Assembly (NCBI GenBank): GCA_025642075.2
Contig: JAODUO010000428.1
Location: 1 to 64,000 of the forward strand
DNA from: Ridgeia piscesae
Lineage: Eukaryota; Annelida; Polychaeta; Sabellida; Siboglinidae
Length of the DNA stretch: 64,000 nucleotides
Direction of reading: 5' to 3'
Shown: one piece after another, positions 58,556 to 64,000 of the stretch
How positions within the stretch are numbered: position 1 is the stretch's first letter
Layout of the letters: every line of letters starts with the position of its first letter
The notes under the pieces: generated by a model
The model's database searches: none
Seen by the model: only the letters and a program-made list of their open reading frames with translations
Told to the model about the DNA's origin: nothing
Made by a program: the position numbers and the translations under genes

Positions 58556-58735
58556 ACAGTGACTTATTTACCTAAGTTTATTTTAGTCCTGAATATATAT
58601 CGTGACATTTCTAGATGTTCTTTCTTAAAGGGTGAACAATGTATACAGACTCGCAGTTTGGGAAGTGGATTCTTGTTTGCTTTTAATAATTGACACGTTG
58701 CATACGTGTGTGTCAGTCAGTTGGTTGACTGTATT
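58556..58735. other. Short low-copy spacer
   Basis: Unique sequence between the 40-bp and 25-bp arrays. Nothing recognised. Confidence 0.5.
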
Positions 58736-59330
58736 TGTGTTGGTGACATGATGTATGTGTCAGAGTTGGTGACATGATGTGTGTGTCAGAGTTGGTGACA
58801 TGATGTGTGTGTCAGAGTTGGTGACATGATGTGTGTGTCAGAGTTGGTGACATGAAGTGTGTGTCAGAGTTGGTGACATGATGTGTGTGTCAGAGTTGGT
58901 GACATGATGTGTGTCAGAGTTGGTGACATGAAGTGTGTGTCAGAGTTGGTGACATGATGTGTGTCAGAGTTGGTGACATGAAGTGTGTCAGAGTTGGTGA
59001 CATGATGTGTGTCAGAGTTGGTGACATTAAGTGTGTGTCAGACTTGGTGACATGGAGTGTGTGTCAGAGTTGGTGACATTAAGTGTGTGACAGACTTGGT
59101 GACATGGAGTGTGTGTCAGAGTTGGTGACATGAAGTGTGTGTCAGACTTGGTGACATGGAGTGTGTGTCAGAGTTGGTGACATGAAGTGTGTGTCAGACT
59201 TGGTGACATGGAGTGTGTGTCAGAGTTGGTGACATGGAGTGTGTGTCAGAGTTGGTGACATGAAGTGTATGTCAGAGTTGGTGACATGAAGTGTGTGTCA
59301 GAGTTGGTGACATGAAGTGTGTGCTTCCAG
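58736..59330 (+). repeat. 25-26-bp array ending at exon H acceptor (about 23 units)
   Basis: Unit GTTGGTGACATGATGTGTGT, GTCAGA. The last unit reads GTGACATGAAGTGTGTGCTTCCAG, where the array's GTCAG becomes the functional CTTCCAG. Confidence 0.94.
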
Positions 59331-59434
59331 TCCCCGACTCACATGGCGAGACATGCAGCACATCGTTGTCATGACGGCACGACCCGAAGGTCTCAAAAGC
59401 ACTGATTGGATAACCAATGGGGTCGGTCGAAAAG
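59331..59434 (+). CDS. furin: Furin-like exon H: PRLTWRDMQHIVV
   Basis: The exon is 104 nt: 1 nt finishing Asn, 34 codons, 1 nt opening Val. It encodes PRLTWRDMQHIVVMTARPEG, then LKSTDWITNGVGRK. It matches the furin helix LTWRDMQH and the W-NG-G-K segment near the end of the catalytic domain. The acceptor gcttccag replaces the gtgtgtcag of the adjoining 25-26-bp array unit, so the array runs right up to it. The donor is gtcagt. Confidence 0.95.
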
Positions 59435-60000
59435 GTCAGTCACTCACTAAGCTGTTTATTCAGTTCAATAAAGTTAGAAATTCCAGGCACAATGCTAAAT
59501 GAAAGTACACAACAATATGAAATCATACATGTTTTATGTGTGCAAGGATACAAGTAATTCTTCAACTACTTAATGCTGATTGTGCAGTTAATTATGTTAG
59601 TTTGTGAGTGATTTTTCTCATCTGCAGTCTCTGTGTCTGACCAGTCACTGACCAGTCACTGACCAGTCACTGAACTATCACAGTTGTGGTGTGGGTTTAT
59701 GCAGTAAAAGGACAATGAACAATTATTTAGTTAAATGGTTGTTTGTATAGTCAATTTAATTTTTTTGCTAAATGCAAGTCTTGTGAAACATGTTAGTTTT
59801 TATATAGATTTTATGTGGTTTTAGTAAAATATATAGTTTGTAAACAATTTACTTAGAAGCAAATTACTTGTGAGTAGAGATTTATCACGTTACTTTCACT
59901 TAAAAAGTGTGTGCACTGTTAATGGATTTAATCTGTCCTTGAGCCGCCATCAACCCGTTGTCATGGCAACGTTGACGTGGTATGACTGGTGTACTTGCAG
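59435..60000 (+). other. furin: Intron H-I
   Basis: Mostly unique AT-rich sequence with three copies of GACCAGTCACT near 59640. Ends acttgcag. Confidence 0.6.
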
Positions 60001-60118
60001 TAAGCCACTCCTTCGGCTATGGTGTCATGGATGCCGCGGCGATGGTCGACATGGCGAAAAACTGGACCAACGTGCCTACACAACACCGCTGTCTCATTCA
60101 CTACAAGGGCGCCGCCAA
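60001..60118 (+). CDS. furin: Furin-like exon I: end of catalytic domain (VSHSFGYGVMDA)
   Basis: The exon is 118 nt: 2 nt finishing Val, 38 codons, 2 nt left open. It encodes SHSFGYGVMDAAAMVDMAKN, then WTNVPTQHRCLIHYKGAA. SHSFGYG-MDA-AMV-A-NW closes the furin catalytic domain, and NWT is an N-glycosylation sequon. The acceptor is acttgcag and the donor gtgagt at 60119. The P domain that must follow for folding is not seen in the remaining 3.9 kb, which is array. The 3' border is the best GT donor and could be off by a few bases. Confidence 0.93.
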
Positions 60119-60234
60119 GTGAGTGGTACTGGTACTACACGGTATCCATTCTCAGTGGGCTCCTGTGTGTGTTTGGTCGCTGCGTGTGTAGTTAGTTTAC
60201 ATCCAGTGCTTACTCCAGCAAGAAAGACAACATC

Positions 60235-62990
60235 AGGCAGTTGGTGTTGTTGTCACGGTGAAGACAAACGTCTTTTCTGTGGCCACACCAACTTTATGGA
60301 ACTCTCCCTATCAGTTGGTGTTGTTGTCACGGTGAAGACAAACACCTTCTCTGTAGCCGCACCAACTTTATGGAACTCTCCCTATCAGTTGGTGTTGTTG
60401 TCACGGTGAAGACAAACACCTTCTCTGTAGCCGCACCAACTTTATGGAACTCTCCCTATCAGTTGGTGTTGTCACGGTGAAGACAAACACCTTCTCTGTA
60501 GCCGCACCAACTTTATGGAACTCTCCCTATCAGTTGGTGTTGTTGTCACGGTGAAGACAAACGCCTTCTCTGTAGCCGCACCAACTTTATGGAACTCTCC
60601 CTATCAGTTGGTGTTGTTGTCACGGTGAAGACAAACGCCTTCTCTGTGGCCGCACCAACTTTATGGAACTCTCCCTATCAGTTGGTGTTGTTGTCACGGT
60701 GAAGACAAACACCTTCTCTGTAGCCGCACCAACTTTATGGAACTCTCCCTATCAGTTGGTGTTGTTGTCACGGTGAAGACAAACGCCTTCTCTGTGGCCG
60801 CACCAACTTTATGGAACTCTCCCTATCAGTTGGTGTTGTTGTCACGGTGAAGACAAACGCCTTCTCTGTAGCCGCACCAACTTTATGGAACTCTCCCTAT
60901 CAGTTGGTGTTGTTGTCACGGTGAAGACAAACACCTTCTCTGTAGCCGCACCAACTTTATGGAACTCTCCCTATCAGTTGGTGTTGTTGTCACGGTGAAG
61001 ACAAACACCTTCTCTGTGGCCGCACCAACTTTATGGAACTCTCCCTATCAGTTGGTGTTGTTGTCACGGTGAAGACAAACGCCTTCTCTGTGGCCGCACC
61101 AACTTTATGGAACTCTCCCTATCAGTTGGTGTTGTTGTCACGGTGAAGACAAACGCCTTCTCTGTGGCCGCACCAACTTTATGGAACTCTCCCTATCAGT
61201 TGGTGTTGTTGTCACGGTGAAGACAAACGCCTTCTCTGTGGCCGCACCAACTTTATGGAACTCTCCCTATCAGTTGGTGTTGTTGTCACGGTGAAGACAA
61301 ACGCCTTCTCTGTGGCCGCACCAACTTTATGGAACTCTCCCTATCAGTTGGTGTTGTTGTCACGGTGAAGACAAACGCCTTCTCTGTGGCCGCACCAACT
61401 TTATGGAACTCTCCCTATCAGTTGGTGTTGTTGTCACGGTGAAGACAAACACCTTCTCTGTGGCCGCACCAACTTTATGGAACTCTCCCTATCAGTTGGT
61501 GTTGTTGTCACGGTGAAGACAAACGCCTTCTCTGTGGCCGCACCAACTTTATGGAACTCTCCCTATCAGTTGGTGTTGTCACGGTGAAGACAAACACCTT
61601 CTCTGTAGCCGCACCAACTTTATGGAACTCTCCCTATCAGTTGGTGTTGTTGTCACGGTGAAGACAAACACCTTCTCTGTAGCCGCACCAACTTTATGGA
61701 ACTCTCCCTATCAGTTGGTGTTGTCACGGTGAAGACAAACACCTTCTCTGTAGCCGCACCAACTTTATGGAACTCTCCCTATCAGTTGGTGTTGTTGTCA
61801 CGGTGAAGACAAACGCCTTCTCTGTGGCCGCACCAACTTTATGGAACTCTCCCTATCAGTTGGTGTTGTTGTCACGGTGAAGACAAACACCTTCTCTGTA
61901 GCCGCACCAACTTTATGGAACTCTCCCTATCAGTTGGTGTTGTTGTCACGGTGAAGACAAACACCTTCTCTGTGGCCGCACCAACTTTATGGAACTCTCC
62001 CTATCAGTTGGTGTTGTTGTCACGGTGAAGACAAACGCCTTCTCTGTGGCCGCACCAACTTTATGGAACTCTCCCTATCAGTTGGTGTTGTTGTCACGGT
62101 GAAGACAAACACCTTCTCTGTAGCCGCACCAACTTTATGGAACTCTCCCTATCAGTTGGTGTTGTTGTCACGGTGAAGACAAACGCCTTCTCTGTGGCCG
62201 CACCAACTTTATGGAACTCTCCCTATCAGTTGGTGTTGTTGTCACGGTGAAGACAAACGCCTTCTCTGTGCCGCACCAACTTTATGGAACTCTCCCTATC
62301 AGTTGGTGTTGTTGTCACGGTGAAGACAAACGCCTTCTCTGTGGCCGCACCAACTTTATGGAACTCTCCCTATCAGTTGGTGTTGTTGTCACGGTGAAGA
62401 CAAACACCTTCTCTGTAGCCGCACCAACTTTATGGAACTCTCCCTATCAGTTGGTGTTGTTGTCACGGTGAAGACAAACGCCTTCTCTGTGGCCGCACCA
62501 ACTTTATGGAACTCTCCCTATCAGTTGGTGTTGTTGTCACGGTGAAGACAAACGCCTTCTCTGTGGCCGCACCAACTTTATGGAACTCTCCCTATCAGTT
62601 GGTGTTGTTGTCACGGTGAAGACAAACGCCTTCTCTGTGGCCGCACCAACTTTATGGAACTCTCCCTATCAGTTGGTGTTGTTGTCACGGTGAAGACAAA
62701 CACCTTCTCTGTGGCCGCACCAACTTTATGGAACTCTCCCTATCAGTTGGTGTTGTTGTCACGGTGAAGACAAACGCCTTCTCTGTGGCCGCACCAACTT
62801 TATGGAACTCTCCCTATCAGTTGGTGTTGTTGTCACGGTGAAGACAAACGCCTTCTCTGTGGCCGCACCAACTTTATGGAACTCTCCCTATCAGTTGGTG
62901 TTGTTGTCACGGTGAAGACAAACGCCTTCTCTGTGGCAGCACCAACTTTATGGAACTCTCCCTATCAGTTGGTGTTGTTGCACGGTGAAG
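60235..62990. repeat. 74-bp minisatellite from a retrotransposon tail (about 37 units)
   Basis: Unit contains GTGAAGACAAACGCCTTCTC, TGTGGCCGCACCAACTTTAT, GGAACTCTCCC, TATCAGTTGGTGTTGTTGTC. One frame reads VKTNAFSVAAPTLWNS, a block typical of the C-terminus of non-LTR retrotransposon ORF2 (FSVAAPxLWNSLP, from memory). AGTTGGTG/CACCAACT forms an inverted repeat. Some units lack one GTT (71 bp). Confidence 0.94.
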
Positions 62991-63339
62991 ACAAACACCT
63001 TCTCTGTGGCGCCCTTTGGAACTCTCCGTATCATTAGGGGTTGTCACTGACTGACAAACGCCATTTTTCTGTGGCAGTCAACTTATGGAACTCTCCCTAT
63101 CAGTTGGTGTTGTTTCCACGTGAAGACAAACGCCCTTCTGTGGCACACCAACTTTATGGAACTCTCCATATCAGTTGGTGTTGTCACGTGAAGACAAACC
63201 CTTCTTTTGTGGCCACCAACTTTATGGAACTCTCCTATCAGTTGTGTGTTGCCACTTGGTGGACCCTATAGTCTTACTCTGTGGACCAACTTTATGACTG
63301 TCGTCCTTCAGTTGCTTGTGTCACCTGCAAGTACAACCT
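62991..63339. repeat. Degenerate end of the 74-bp array
   Basis: Copies become short and indel-rich (e.g. ACTTTATGGAACTCTCC then broken units). Either decayed array edge or low-quality consensus. Confidence 0.7.
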
Positions 63340-64000
63340 TCTCTGTGGTACCCTTCAGTCAGCTCTGTGGTACCCTTCAGTCAGCTCTGTGGTACCCTTG
63401 CACGGTGAGCACGCCTAGTCTCTGTGGTACCTTCAGTCAGCTTGTGGTACCCTCCCATCAGCTCTGGGTCCCTTAGTCAGGTGGCAACGCCTTCTCGTGG
63501 TACCCTTCAGTCACTTTAGTGGAACTCCCCTCAGTCAGCTCTGTGGTCCCTTCAGTCAGCTCTGTGGTACCCTTCTCTGTGGCCCTCAGCCAACTCTTGG
63601 AATCCCCTCAGTCAGCTCTGTGGTGCCCTTCAGTCAGCTCTGTGGACCATTGTGTCTGTTCCCTTCAGTCAGCTCGTGTGACCCTAAGTCAGCTCAGATT
63701 CTCTGTGGTACCCTCAGTCAGCTAGTGGTACCCCTTCAGTCAGCTCTGTGGTACCCTTCAGTCAGCTCTGTGGTACCCTTCAGTCAGCTCTGTGGTACCC
63801 TTCAGTCAGCTCTGTGGTACCCTTCAGTCAGCTCTGTGGTACCCTTCAGTCAGCTCGTGGTACCCTCAGTCAGCTCGTGTTATTGTCACGTGGTACCCTT
63901 CAGTCAGCTCTGTGGTACCCTTCAGTCAGCTCTGTGGTACCCTCTCAGTCAGCTCTGTGGTACCCGTTCAGTCAGCTCTGTGGTACCCTCAGTCAGCTCT
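63340..64000. repeat. 22-bp minisatellite, cut by the window end
   Basis: Unit CAGTCAGCTCTGTGGTACCC TT, first copies fused to CTTCTCTGTGG of the 74-bp unit, suggesting derivation from it. Irregular until about 63730, then regular. Confidence 0.9.

Larger units (their letters stand above)
23263..60118 (+). other. furin: Furin-like proprotein convertase gene, internal part (9 exons)
   Basis: Nine exons on the + strand join with consistent phase and GT/AG borders into one frame of 1103 nt. The product is a calcium-dependent subtilisin/kexin-type serine endoprotease of the secretory pathway, which cleaves precursor proteins after dibasic or RxxR sites. All four catalytic residues are present: Asp 51663-51665, His 54544-54546, oxyanion Asn 57439-57441 and Ser 58272-58274. 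The signal peptide, most of the propeptide, the P domain and the C-terminal region are not in the window. The wording [12 protein letters not shown] after the cleavage site and [23 protein letters not shown] in the core resemble protostome Fur1 (from memory); PCSK5/6-type paralogues are the alternative. Introns are 28.2, 2.5, 0.3, 1.6, 1.0, 0.6, 1.0 and 0.6 kb. Confidence 0.95.

Noticed and set aside
60119..64000. P-domain exon downstream of exon I
   Set aside because: The remaining sequence is the 74-bp and 22-bp arrays; no P-domain motif was seen.

Overview
This is a eukaryotic (animal) genomic window carrying the middle of one split gene, a furin-type proprotein convertase on the + strand, embedded in introns that are largely tandem repeat. 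Nine coding exons (23263-23361, 51579-51707, 54170-54246, 54543-54631, 56195-56367, 57397-57609, 58224-58324, 59331-59434, 60001-60118) join in phase with GT/AG borders. Together they encode about 367 residues, from the end of the propeptide (dibasic autocleavage site) through the whole subtilisin-like catalytic domain, with Asp, His, Asn and Ser catalytic residues all present. The signal peptide and most of the propeptide should lie upstream of the window. The P domain and anything after it should lie downstream. The text just after the cleavage site ([12 protein letters not shown]) and the rest of the domain resemble protostome Fur1 more than vertebrate PCSK5/6 from memory, so I infer a protostome, perhaps a mollusc or other lophotrochozoan. 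The species itself cannot be read from the sequence.

Layout: 1-23262 is upstream intron or 5' flank, with 45-bp, 31-bp, 26-bp, 36-bp, 23-bp and 18-bp arrays and some low-copy DNA at 13286-16081 and 17001-21977. Exon A is at 23263. A 28-kb intron (23362-51578) follows and holds about fifteen separate minisatellites (units of 59, 43/39/35, 30, 23, 45, 29, 24, 41, 20 and 34 bp, among others) and several microsatellites. From 51579 to 60118 there are eight closely spaced exons, whose introns nearly all contain an array that touches or nearly touches a splice site. From 60235 to the end of the window there is a 74-bp array derived from a retrotransposon tail and then a 22-bp array. By my tally roughly 60 percent of the window is tandem repeat. 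The many long 'open' frames in the arrays are artefacts of unit lengths divisible by 3 or of stop-free units, and I do not annotate them as genes.

The most interesting signal is the relation between arrays and splicing. Two arrays (48545-51578 and 56785-57396) are built from the exon's own 3' splice site plus its first bases, giving dozens of decoy acceptors in front of the true one. Other arrays start exactly at a donor (57610, 58325) or end within about 20-35 bases of an acceptor. The 59-bp array in the large intron carries a branch-point-like word, polypyrimidine tract and CAG in every unit. Other points of note are an exact fold-back inversion of four repeat units, a duplicated compound repeat block, higher-order repeats of 310 and 177 bp, a decayed exon-intron copy inside an array, and paired CTCF-like motifs.
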